A program made the position numbers and the translations under genes. The notes under the pieces were generated by a model. The model searched no databases, was not told the DNA's origin, and saw only the letters and a list, made by a program, of their open reading frames with translations. Positions 9,416 to 16,897 of a stretch of DNA of 64,000 nt are shown here, piece after piece. Source of the stretch: Herbidospora solisilvae (GTDB lineage Bacteria; Actinomycetota; Actinomycetes; Streptosporangiales; Streptosporangiaceae); assembly GCF_009901565.1 (NCBI RefSeq), contig NZ_WXEW01000009.1, positions 248,001 through 312,000 on the forward strand, given 5' to 3'. Positions within the stretch are counted from its first letter, which is position 1. Every line of letters starts with the position of its first letter.

Positions 9416-9433
9416 CCTTCGCTTGGAGTCACC

Positions 9434-11203
9434 GTGTCCTCTCTCCGCCGCCTCGTCGCGCTCGCCCTGGCCGCCGCCGGCCTCGCCACCGCTCTCGCCC
9501 AGCCCGCCGCCGCAGCCTCCGCCAACCCCGACCCGAGCCGGTTCCCCGTACGGGGCGTCGACGTCACCGAATACCAGCACCCCAACGGGGCGGCGGTGAA
9601 CTGGGCGCAGATCCGCCAGTCGGGCATCGCCTTCGCCACCCTCAAGGCCACCCGGGGCACCAACAAGACCAACTCCTACTTCGCCTCCGACCTGGCCGGG
9701 GCGCTCGGCCAGGGCATCCCGACCGCGCCGTACCACTACCTGACCGGGACCAGCTCGAACGTGGCCGCGCAGGCCGACTTCTTCATCGGCGCCCTGCGGA
9801 ACGCCGGGTACACGGGGAACCGGGCGAACGAGCTGCCGCCGATCCTCGACCTGGAGTGGACCGACGACGGCACCAGCTCGTGCCCGCCGTACACGACCGT
9901 CCCGTTCGTGCAGGAGTTCCTCGACCGGGTGCAGTCGGCGTTCGGGGTGAAGCCGTGGATCTACACCTCGCGCGGGTTCATGTCGAGCTGCATGGGCAAC
10001 ACCACGGCCTTCGGCTCCTACGGCCTCCAGGTCGCCGACTACACCTCCGGCCGTACCCTCCCGTCGGTGCCCTCGGGGTGGCCGACCTGGCTCATGTGGC
10101 AGTACGCCGACGTCGGCAGCGTTCCCGGGGTGCCGACCACGAACGTCACGCTGAACGTCTTCAACGGCAGTCAGGCCGACCTCGACGCGCTGGTCCGGCG
10201 CGATCCGCCGCGTCCGCTGGTCGACCCGCAGGGCGGCCGGGTGACCGACTTCGACGGCGACGGCAGACCCGACATCCTGGGTCTCGGCCAGACCGGCGAC
10301 GACCTGTGGTTCATCCCGAACACCAGCTCCTCGGGCAGCCCGTCACGCGGACAGAGCAAGCTCGTCTCGACCGGCTGGCGCACGATCACGAAGTACTGGC
10401 TGGCCGACTACGACGGCGACGGCAAAACCGACATCCTCGGCACCCAGGACCCCGACAAGCTGTTCGTCTGGCGTAACACCAGCACTCCCGGGAACCCCTC
10501 GGTCGCGCCCCTGGTCGGCCTCGGCACCGCGTGGAACACCCTGGCCAAGCTCGTGATCGGCGACTTCACCGGCGACGGGAAGGTCGACATCGGCGGCGTC
10601 AACGCGAGCACCGGCGACCAGTTCTGGGTCGTGCCCAACACCAGCACCCCCGGCAACCCGTCACGCGGTCAGAGCATCCCGATGACGACCGGATGGTCCA
10701 CCGTCACCCGGTTCTGGCCGGCCGACTGGGACCGCGACGGCAAGACCGACCTCTTGGGATTGCAGGGTAACGACCAGCTGTTCGCCTGGCGCAACACCGC
10801 CTCCGGCGGCGTGCCGTCGTTCGCCCCGCTCGCGAACCTGGGCACCGGCTGGAGCACGCTGACCAAGCTCGTGCTGGGCGACTTCACCGGTGACGGCAAG
10901 GTCGACATCGCCGGCTGGACGGCATGGAACGCCGACCAGCTCTACGTCGTGCCCAACACCTCGTCCGGCACGACCCTGTCGCGCGGCCAGAGCGTCCCCA
11001 TGTCCACCGGCTGGTCGTCGATCACCAGCTACCTGGTCGCCGACTACGACGGCGACGGCAAGACCGACCTGCTGGGCGTCCAGGGCACAGACCAGATGCT
11101 CATCTGGCGCGGCACCCACTCCGGCGGCACTCCCGGCTTCACCGCCCTGACCAGCCTGGGTACGGGCTGGAACACGGTCGGCCACATACCCACCGCACAG
11201 TGA
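9434..11203 (+). CDS. Secreted GH25 lysozyme (muramidase) with FG-GAP propeller
   Basis: 589 aa, GTG start at 9434 with GGAG upstream. Residues 1-28 are a Sec signal peptide (QPAAAA). The GH25 domain (about 38-255) shows RGVDVTEYQ with catalytic-site Asp43 and ILDLEW with Asp139/Glu141, so it should cleave the MurNAc-GlcNAc bond of peptidoglycan. The C-terminal ~330 aa are six FG-GAP calcium-binding repeats nearly identical to those of the preceding gene and without any length change, which indicates a recent domain duplication or gene conversion. With the neighbouring peptidase and D-Ala-D-Ala dipeptidase it forms a complete cell-wall degradation set. Confidence 0.92.
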   Translation: MSSLRRLVALALAAAGLATALAQPAAAASANPDPSRFPVRGVDVTEYQHPNGAAVNWAQIRQSGIAFATLKATRGTNKTNSYFASDLAGALGQGIPTAPYHYLTGTSSNVAAQADFFIGALRNAGYTGNRANELPPILDLEWTDDGTSSCPPYTTVPFVQEFLDRVQSAFGVKPWIYTSRGFMSSCMGNTTAFGSYGLQVADYTSGRTLPSVPSGWPTWLMWQYADVGSVPGVPTTNVTLNVFNGSQADLDALVRRDPPRPLVDPQGGRVTDFDGDGRPDILGLGQTGDDLWFIPNTSSSGSPSRGQSKLVSTGWRTITKYWLADYDGDGKTDILGTQDPDKLFVWRNTSTPGNPSVAPLVGLGTAWNTLAKLVIGDFTGDGKVDIGGVNASTGDQFWVVPNTSTPGNPSRGQSIPMTTGWSTVTRFWPADWDRDGKTDLLGLQGNDQLFAWRNTASGGVPSFAPLANLGTGWSTLTKLVLGDFTGDGKVDIAGWTAWNADQLYVVPNTSSGTTLSRGQSVPMSTGWSSITSYLVADYDGDGKTDLLGVQGTDQMLIWRGTHSGGTPGFTALTSLGTGWNTVGHIPTAQ

Positions 11204-11220
11204 CCCACCACCCTCCGCTC

Positions 11221-11250
11221 GGGCCGTCCGGGGTTCTCCCCGGACGGCCC
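11221..11250 (+). terminator. Strong 13-bp GC hairpin
   Basis: Perfect 13-bp arms (GGGCCGTCCGGGG and its complement at 11238-11250) around a TTCT loop, 17 bp after the GH25 stop and 28 bp before the dipeptidase start. Same position and style as the hairpin after the previous gene. Probably an intrinsic terminator or mRNA-stabilising stem within the gene set. Confidence 0.7.
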
Positions 11251-11278
11251 CGCGGGCGTTTCCCGGAAAGGAACCACG

Positions 11279-11914
11279 ATGTTGCTGCTGTCCGATCCAT
11301 CCGTCGGCCGGACGCCGATCAGGGAGTGCGGCGAACCGCTCGTCGACCTGCGGGCCGTCCCGGCCCTGCGGGTCGACCCCCGCATGGCCCCGACCGGCCC
11401 CGGCCACGCCCACTTGCGGCTGGGCGTGGTCGACCGGCTGGTCACTGCGCAGACCTACCTCCCGCCCGGCCTCTACTTCCTCGTGATCGAGGGCTTCCGC
11501 CCGGTCGCCCTCCAGAAGGAGTACTTCGACGCCCACAAGGACCGGCTCCGCGCCGCCGAACCGGGCCACGACGAGGACTGGTACCACGTCAGGGCCAGCC
11601 GCTACATCTCCCCGCCGGACGTCGCCCCCCACGTCGCCGGGGCGGCGGTCGACCTCACGCTGTGCGATGTGGACGGCGCCGAACTCTGGCTCGGCACCGA
11701 GGTCAACGACACCGACACCGAGCACTGCCACACGGCCTCACCCTCGGTGACCGGCGAGGCGGCCGACCGCCGCCGGATGCTCTCCGACGCGCTCACCTCC
11801 GCCGGTTTCGTCAACTACCCGACGGAGTGGTGGCACTGGTCCCACGGCGACCGCTACTGGGCCCGTGTCACCGACGCGGAGGCCGCCCGCTACGGCCCCG
11901 CAGAACTGCCCTGA
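11279..11914 (+). CDS. VanX-type D-alanyl-D-alanine dipeptidase
   Basis: 211-aa zinc peptidase of family M15D. Zinc ligands and catalytic residues can be read as PHVAGAAVD (His118, Asp125) and PTEWWHW (Glu183, His186), plus EGFRP with the substrate-binding Arg74. No signal peptide, as for VanX proteins, which hydrolyse free D-Ala-D-Ala in the cytoplasm. ATG 11279 is preceded by AAAGGA. In glycopeptide resistance VanX comes with VanH and VanA, neither of which is near here. Here it follows two secreted murein hydrolases, so recycling of cell-wall peptides is an equally good reading. Confidence 0.87.
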   Translation: MLLLSDPSVGRTPIRECGEPLVDLRAVPALRVDPRMAPTGPGHAHLRLGVVDRLVTAQTYLPPGLYFLVIEGFRPVALQKEYFDAHKDRLRAAEPGHDEDWYHVRASRYISPPDVAPHVAGAAVDLTLCDVDGAELWLGTEVNDTDTEHCHTASPSVTGEAADRRRMLSDALTSAGFVNYPTEWWHWSHGDRYWARVTDAEAARYGPAELP

Positions 11915-12543
11915 GAACAGGTCACCGGGGTGTGCCCACCGCACCCCGGTGACACACGGGTCCGCAGTGAGTCGAACCAGGCGAGGTACGAGCGGAGCCC
12001 CGCTCCGCCCTGGAAGATCGCCCATTCCGCGCGCCGATCAACGAGGAGAGTCCAACCCCGCGCCCTGCTGCTCGCGCTCCCGACGGTGACCGGCGGCACG
12101 CCCGCCACGAGAACGATCCACGCCGGGCTCGTACGACCCCCGAGAGCACACTGACCACGGTCGACGGCGTCACGACCGGCAGCGTGACCGGATCCAGTCG
12201 CAGCGGTTCGACACGGTGGTCCCGGCGCGCGGGCAGCCGTATCTGCGTGATGGCGCGCGACATCGAACCCGGTGTTTCCGGCTCGGTGACCGTAACGGTG
12301 ACGGACGACTCGCTCACGGTCGAAGACCATCCAGCTCCTGCACGGTCTGACGATGCCTGAAAAGAATTTCGCGGTTTTGTCACAACTCCTGCTTCTTCCC
12401 TGTCCTAACTGACGTCTGGCAACGAGAAAAGGGTCCACGCCCCTTACTTCGGCAGTGAGCTGAGCAGCGCTCGCAGCTGCCCGGAGACGGCGCGACCCTC
12501 GGCCGGATCGGCTGGCTAAGCACAAACCAGGGGAAGTGATCAC
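11915..12543 (+). other. Gene-free stretch with a likely frameshifted coding remnant
   Basis: No intact gene. Around 12170-12360 the plus strand reads as protein only if the frame changes once: one frame gives DRIQSQRFDTVVPARGQPYL and the next gives VMARDIEPGVSGSVTVTVTD, ending in TGA at 12357-12359. This looks like a decayed extracellular or beta-rich protein with no start codon, but the family was not recognised. The rest of the interval shows no convincing coding or RNA structure. Confidence 0.3.
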
Positions 12544-12612
12544 ATGTCCGAAGCGCGGAAGACCGCACTGACGGCGCTCCAGGAGGGGAAGGTGTTCGGA
12601 GAAGATGCCTGA
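12544..12612 (+). CDS. 22-codon small ORF overlapping the ferritin-like gene start
   Basis: ATG at 12544 with GGGGAAG at good distance, encoding MSEARKTALTALQEGKVFGE plus two residues, then TGA at 12610-12612. The stop overlaps the start of the next gene (ATGCCTGA), a layout typical of translational coupling or of a leader peptide. It could be a real small protein, a regulatory leader or the stump of a longer gene. No family recognised. Confidence 0.35.
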   Translation: MSEARKTALTALQEGKVFGEDA

Positions 12613-13555
12613 GACACTCGATGACCTGCGAGAACACCTGCAGTGGGCGGTCGAGCTGGAACACGCCACCCTCCCGCCCTACCTGTGCGCGCTCTACACG
12701 CTCGACCCGGAGCGCAACCCCGAGGCGGTCGAAGTGGTCGGGAGCGTGTTCGCGGAGGAGATGCTGCACCTGACACTGGCCGCCAACCTGCTGAACGCGG
12801 TGGGCGGCCGGCCCCGGCTCGACACGCCCGAGAACATGAAGCCGTTCCCCCGGACGCTGCCCCACGGCAACCTGAAGTTGTCGCTGGAGCCGTTCGGCCC
12901 GGAGGCGCTGGAGAACTTCCTGCGTCTCGAAGCGCCCACACCTGACGGCACTCCGGCGCAGACCGAGGGCTACGAGACGATCGGCCAGTTCTACGCCGCG
13001 ATCGAGAACGGCCTGCGCGCGTTGTGCGCCCGGCTGGGCGAGGAGGCCGTCTTCACCGGCGATCCCTCTCGCCAGATCGGCGCGAGCCACTTCCGCCACA
13101 CGGCCGGGCGTCTGATCGCGGTCACCGACCTGGCGTCGGGGCTGGCGGCGCTGGACGAGATCGTGGAACAGGGCGAGGGCATGGCCCGCGACGAGGTCTG
13201 GGACGGCGACAAGGACGTCTTCCACCCCGAACGGGACGAGGTCGCCCATTACTACCGCTTCCTGGAGCTCAAGGCGGGCCGCCGCTACCAGCGGGGCGAC
13301 ACGCCGAACTCCGGCCCGACGGGCGACCCGATCACGGTCGACCCGGCGGGCGTCTACCCGATCACCACGACCGCCTCGTCGGAGGAGTTCAACCGGGCCT
13401 ACCGCGGGCTGCTGCGGGCGCTGGAGGAGGCTTTCGACGGCAGCCCACAGCAGATGGCCTCGGCCGTGGCCGCCATGTTCGGCGTCAAAGCACAGGCCAT
13501 GGCCCTGGTCGCCAAGGGTGCCTTGCCTGCCTTCGCGTACGTGGAGGGGGAGTGA
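12605..13555 (+). CDS. Ferritin-like domain protein (VioB N-terminal-like family)
   Basis: 316-aa protein of the ferritin-like family also found as the N-terminal part of the violacein/indolocarbazole enzyme VioB (Pfam PF12902 type). The four-helix di-metal pattern is visible: first-helix VELEHATLPPYL (Glu17/19, His20), second-helix FAEEMLHLTLA (ExxH), later EGYETIGQFY and a fourth-helix region around ASHFRH. No signal peptide or membrane segment. Stand-alone members are of unknown function; iron-dependent oxidation is inferred. Preceded by an overlapping 22-codon ORF. No violacein or rebeccamycin pathway genes are present, so no pathway can be assigned. Confidence 0.78.
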   Translation: MPETLDDLREHLQWAVELEHATLPPYLCALYTLDPERNPEAVEVVGSVFAEEMLHLTLAANLLNAVGGRPRLDTPENMKPFPRTLPHGNLKLSLEPFGPEALENFLRLEAPTPDGTPAQTEGYETIGQFYAAIENGLRALCARLGEEAVFTGDPSRQIGASHFRHTAGRLIAVTDLASGLAALDEIVEQGEGMARDEVWDGDKDVFHPERDEVAHYYRFLELKAGRRYQRGDTPNSGPTGDPITVDPAGVYPITTTASSEEFNRAYRGLLRALEEAFDGSPQQMASAVAAMFGVKAQAMALVAKGALPAFAYVEGE

Positions 13556-13586
13556 ACCCGACCATCGCCCCTGGTCCGGGGTGTCT

Positions 13587-13862
13587 TCAGGGCATCGGGA
13601 GCTGGAAGCTGCCGAACACCGGGTAGCCCACGTCGCGTAGCTCGACCCCGATGGTGTCCAGCTGTGCGTTGATGAAAGCGACCACGCGACGTTGCCTCGG
13701 CTCGGCTGCAAGGGTGTGTGGGCTGGCCATTCCTTCTAGGAACAGGCCGAACCGCGTGTCACCCGCTTGGAAGGCATCGAGCCGTTCGGAGAGACGCGCC
13801 CTCTGGTCTTCTTCCGAATTTTCTTTTCCCGATGTGTCGATTGGCGCCGGGTGCGTTCGTCG
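13587..13862 (-). pseudogene. Small minus-strand gene remnant, probably frameshifted
   Basis: On the minus strand an open frame of about 90 codons ends at 13587 and reads coherently (for example RLDAFQAGDTRFGLFLEGMA, then VVAFINAQLDTIGVELRDVG). It has no start codon at its 5' end. A candidate ATG at 13866 opens in a different frame and would need one frameshift near 13830 to join. The family is unknown. I read this as a short gene (~95 aa) broken by a single-base indel, or possibly a sequencing error. Confidence 0.4.
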
Positions 13863-13913
13863 TCATGGTGAGAGGCCGGCAACGGGCCGGTCACCGCTCA
13901 CCGGAGGCTCACG

Positions 13914-14336
13914 ATGTCCGTCACGACCACCGCCGCCGCTCCCGCCGCCCCCGTCGTCGTTCCCGCCAGGCCGCTGATCACCGGTGGCCTGGCCGCCACG
14001 GCCGCCGCCGCCGTGGCGACCGTGGCCGTCGCCGTGGCGGGGGAGGCCGTCGGAATCAGCCTCGCCATCGGCGGCGCGCCGATCCCGGTGCCCGGATTCG
14101 CCGTGCTGACCGTCGTCTTCTCCGTCATGGGCCTGGCGTTGGCCCTGGTGCTGGCCCGCTGGGCGCGCCGTCCGCGTGTGGCGTTCGTCCGCACCACCAT
14201 CGTGCTCACCGCGGTGTCGCTGGTGCCCGATGTGCTCGTGGAGGCGTCCACGGCCACGCAGCTGCTGCTGATGCTGACGCATGTGGTCGCCGCCGCGATC
14301 GTGATCCCGGCCGTCGCCCGCCGCCTGTCCGCCTGA
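13914..14336 (+). CDS. DUF6069-like four-TM membrane protein
   Basis: 140-aa integral membrane protein with an Ala-rich N-terminus and four hydrophobic helices (about 20-48, 58-80, 92-110, 114-134). The loop between helices 1 and 2 (GISLAIGGAPIPVPGF) and the general layout resemble the actinobacterial DUF6069 family, whose function is unknown. GGAGG lies 7 bp before the ATG. It stands alone, with a broken gene upstream and a long non-coding stretch downstream. Confidence 0.75.
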   Translation: MSVTTTAAAPAAPVVVPARPLITGGLAATAAAAVATVAVAVAGEAVGISLAIGGAPIPVPGFAVLTVVFSVMGLALALVLARWARRPRVAFVRTTIVLTAVSLVPDVLVEASTATQLLLMLTHVVAAAIVIPAVARRLSA

Positions 14337-14906
14337 TCCCGTCGAGGGGTCCGCGCTCTGCATACGTTCCTGACCGTGCCGGCTGAGGGCATCCGCAGCT
14401 TCGAGCCGGCCCACGTCCTTGCTCCAGGGCGACGCCGAGGGGCATCCGCGGCCTTCGGCGAGGACCGCGCCGGGTTCACCGTCCTCAATGCGGAAGGACG
14501 GGCCCGGGGCCGTCGCGTTCAGCAGGCGAGCGCCCGGTTCCCGTGCCGGCTTCTTGAAGGGCCGGACTCTCCCGGGCATCCGGAATGTCGGCGGCAGGGG
14601 CCTCGGCCGGATCGCCGGCGCCCGGAAGAAACGGGCGACTTGACTGCCGTTCCCAGCCGCCGCAATCCGTGTTGCCTCGCCCGGCGCTGGGCCGAGAGTG
14701 GTCTTCCAGCCGCTGCGGCCTTGGCTGGGCCGCGGCCGGGGTGCCCGCCGGCGCACGATGGGGGCCGATGGCCGGGAGCGGCACGACCCGACACTGTAAA
14801 AGTGGACGTGAACAACACCCTGGACATAAGCGCCCCATACGGCAGCAGTGCGGCCTGGAACAAGGAATACGCGCGGCTTAATGACGCCGACGTCTGCTCG
14901 GCCTTT
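14337..14906. other. Non-coding stretch without recognisable gene
   Basis: About 570 bp with no supported ORF on either strand: frames are long only because of high GC and show no family resemblance. The segment 14790-14900 on the plus strand reads KVDVNNTLDISAPYGSSAAW in one frame but lacks a start and a partner. It ends where the duplicated STAS block begins. Confidence 0.5.
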
Positions 14907-15537
14907 CGCGCGTTGCCATCCGGCTCGATAAACCGCGCCGGTGTGCTCGGTGCGTAAGGGCCGGGTCCGGTCGCGAGACCACTGCCGTTCCTGCGGCCAC
15001 CCCGGTGCGGTGATCCCGGATTAACCAGTGCCTCGCACAGACATACGGCAGAAGTCACAGCAGGGCGCCTGTGGATCGACCAGGTCTTAACGATCGTCGG
15101 CCCCGAGCTCTACCTCTCGAATCCCCCCAATTGGAACGTGCCTGGATACGGTGAAACCTCCGGCCCTTGCGGACACATACCGCCGCCACAGCGTGTGCCT
15201 GCCGGCCCGAACCCAGAGGAAGTTCGCCATGACCGTGCTCGCGAACACGGCGCCGACCGTCCTGCACCTGTCCGGAGACATCGACATCTCCACCACCGCC
15301 GACCTGCGCCGCCGGATTCTCGCCGCTCTCGACGAAAGCGCCGAGGTGCTGATATTGGACATGGCCGCCGTGACCTTCTGCGATGCCGCAGGGCTCGGCG
15401 TGCTGATCTACACCGAGCGCCAGGCCCAGGCCCGCGGAGTGACCCTGGCACTGACCCGCCTCACCCCGCGGATGATCAGATTGCTCGACATCGCCAAGTT
15501 CGGCGACCGCTTCCCCATTCTGGCCGGCAGCTGATCT
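14907..15537 (+). repeat. Duplicated STAS block, copy A
   Basis: Roughly 630 bp, collinear with 20109-20743. It comprises a ~320-bp untranslated leader plus the 101-codon STAS gene. 61 bp are identical between copies (15066-15126 versus 20272-20332), well upstream of the start codon and not coding. Preservation of the leader suggests promoter or RNA function. Confidence 0.8.
15229..15534 (+). CDS. STAS-domain anti-sigma-factor antagonist-like protein (copy A)
   Basis: 101-aa single STAS domain; the sequence HLSGDIDISTTADLRRRIL is the classical SpoIIAA/RsbV start. In the conserved loop, D-S-[ST]-G is replaced by CDAAGLGVL (Asp52-Ala53-Ala54-Gly55), so the serine that anti-sigma kinases phosphorylate is absent. 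Such a protein could bind an anti-sigma factor constitutively. ATG 15229 has AGAGGAAG upstream; a longer in-frame ATG at 15151 falls in the duplicated leader and is not needed. No anti-sigma kinase gene is adjacent. A close paralogue lies at 20435. Confidence 0.87.
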   Translation: MTVLANTAPTVLHLSGDIDISTTADLRRRILAALDESAEVLILDMAAVTFCDAAGLGVLIYTERQAQARGVTLALTRLTPRMIRLLDIAKFGDRFPILAGS

Positions 15538-15732
15538 GGCATCCCGCCGTTGGGGTCTTGGACGAAACGGCCGTCGCCTCCCACTCGCCGATCCATTAAA
15601 CGGCCGTCACGCAAGGCCCGCCGTTGAAACGTAAATCGATCATTCTTTTGCTCGATAATGAAAATAATGATGTCATTTGTCTATATTGTTGAGATATGCG
15701 CTTAGTCGGAGGGAGCTTTGGGAGCGAGTCGA

Positions 15733-16587
15733 ATGGCAGATGTCTTGGACTTGGAGCGGTTCCTGGACGGAGAACTCGCAGGGGACGAAGTGCGCGCTCC
15801 GATCTTGAATTCGTGGCAGCGGTGCCAGGCGGCGGGACTCACTCCCGACACCGCCCGCCCGCGCCTGTCCAACGACCTGGATTTCGACTGCGAGCTGGTA
15901 CGCGCCGCCCGGCCCGTGTTCGAGCGGCTGCGGACCGCAGTGGCGGACACCCCGGCGGGCATGTTCCTCGGCGATGAGACGGGCGTGATGTTCCTGCGCA
16001 ACGTGGGTGACAAAGCCCAGAGCAGGGTCTTGGACGCGGTCGGCGCCGCCCCCGGCTTCAGCTACGCCGAGCCGGACATCGGCACCACCGCCTTGGGCTC
16101 GGCGCTGGTGGAACGGCGAACCTGCCGGGTCGCGGGCAACGAGCACTTCTCGGCGAACCTCCACGGACTCACCGCAGTGGCCACACCGATCCGCAATCCG
16201 CTCAGCGGGCGCGTGGCCGGCGTCATCAGCATCACCTGCCCGAACGACAGGGCGAGCGAGGAGATGGCCGTCCTGGCCCACCAGTCGGCCACCGGCGTCG
16301 AGCAGCGGCTGCTCGAACTGAGCAGCGAACACGAGCGTGCCCTGATGGAGGAATTCCTCCGAGCGAAGAGTTTCGGAACCGGAATCGCCATAGCGAGTTC
16401 CGCGCCCCTGGCCCTGTGCCGCCGCGATCGGCTCGCCCTGGAGGACGCCGCCGTGCGGCTGGTCACGCAAGGCCGGGGAGCGGTGGTGGAGGTCACCCTC
16501 TCCGAGGGCCGCATCGCCACGCTCCTGGCCCAGCCGATGAGCGGTTCCACCGGCATCGCGGTGGAAGTCTGGTTCACCGGCGGTTAG
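15733..16587 (+). CDS. GAF-domain regulator related to AcoR N-terminal region
   Basis: 284 aa. The N-terminal part (ILNSWQRCQAAGLTPD) and the following GAF domain (~60-200, with PDIGTTALGSALVERR and HGLTAVATPIRNPLSGRVAG) are those of AcoR-type sigma-54 activators, but no AAA+ domain or Fis-type helix-turn-helix follows. The last ~60 residues form a small domain I do not recognise. It is probably a ligand-sensing regulator that acts alone or with a partner. ATG 15733 is chosen; a TTG at 15718 with GGAGG 5 bp upstream is a credible alternative. The region just upstream (15600-15700) is unusually AT-rich for this genome and probably holds the promoter. Confidence 0.72.
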   Translation: MADVLDLERFLDGELAGDEVRAPILNSWQRCQAAGLTPDTARPRLSNDLDFDCELVRAARPVFERLRTAVADTPAGMFLGDETGVMFLRNVGDKAQSRVLDAVGAAPGFSYAEPDIGTTALGSALVERRTCRVAGNEHFSANLHGLTAVATPIRNPLSGRVAGVISITCPNDRASEEMAVLAHQSATGVEQRLLELSSEHERALMEEFLRAKSFGTGIAIASSAPLALCRRDRLALEDAAVRLVTQGRGAVVEVTLSEGRIATLLAQPMSGSTGIAVEVWFTGG

Positions 16588-16706
16588 CGCGGCCTTCTGG
16601 GACGCCGGTAGGTTTCGTACTGCCGCAGTAAGATCTGCGCGCTTTGCCGACTCGCGCAGGAGCCGAAGTGGCTCCGCCCGTTCATCTTGTCCGGCCAGGC
16701 GGCGCC

Positions 16707-16874
16707 ATGCACGACTACCGGAACGGCGCGATGTCCGGCGCCGACGACAACATCGAACGGCTGACGGGCAAACGCCCCATGACGGTCGCCGAATACGCCC
16801 GTCCCCGCGCCGCCCTCCTCACCGGCTCATCACGAGGGGTGACCCCGGGTCCGGATCAGACCGCCGGGCGGTAG
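16707..16874 (+). pseudogene. C-terminal remnant of an NmrA-like NAD(P)-binding protein
   Basis: An open frame of 55 codons reads HDYRNGAMSGADDNIERLTG and then KRPMTVAEYA, the typical end of NmrA/SDR-like NAD(P)H-binding proteins (dimer of 'DDxERxTGRxPxTxxEYA' type). The Rossmann domain is missing, so this is a 5'-truncated remnant next to the GAF regulator. Not expected to be functional. Confidence 0.45.
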
Positions 16875-16897
16875 TCCAGGGCGGCGTCGGCCAGTCT

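Noticed and set aside
9391-11250. The two GC hairpins as a repeat family or attachment sites
   Set aside because: Arms share only general GGGCCG composition and both sit right after stop codons, as terminators do.
11279-11914. Glycopeptide resistance cluster
   Set aside because: VanX-type gene is alone; no vanH, vanA, vanR or vanS in the window, and the only nearby kinases are unrelated.
11890-12669. 259-codon minus-strand frame covering the gap before the ferritin-like gene
   Set aside because: Low-complexity Arg/Ser/Cys-rich translation, no ribosome site, and it overlaps the ferritin-like gene start.
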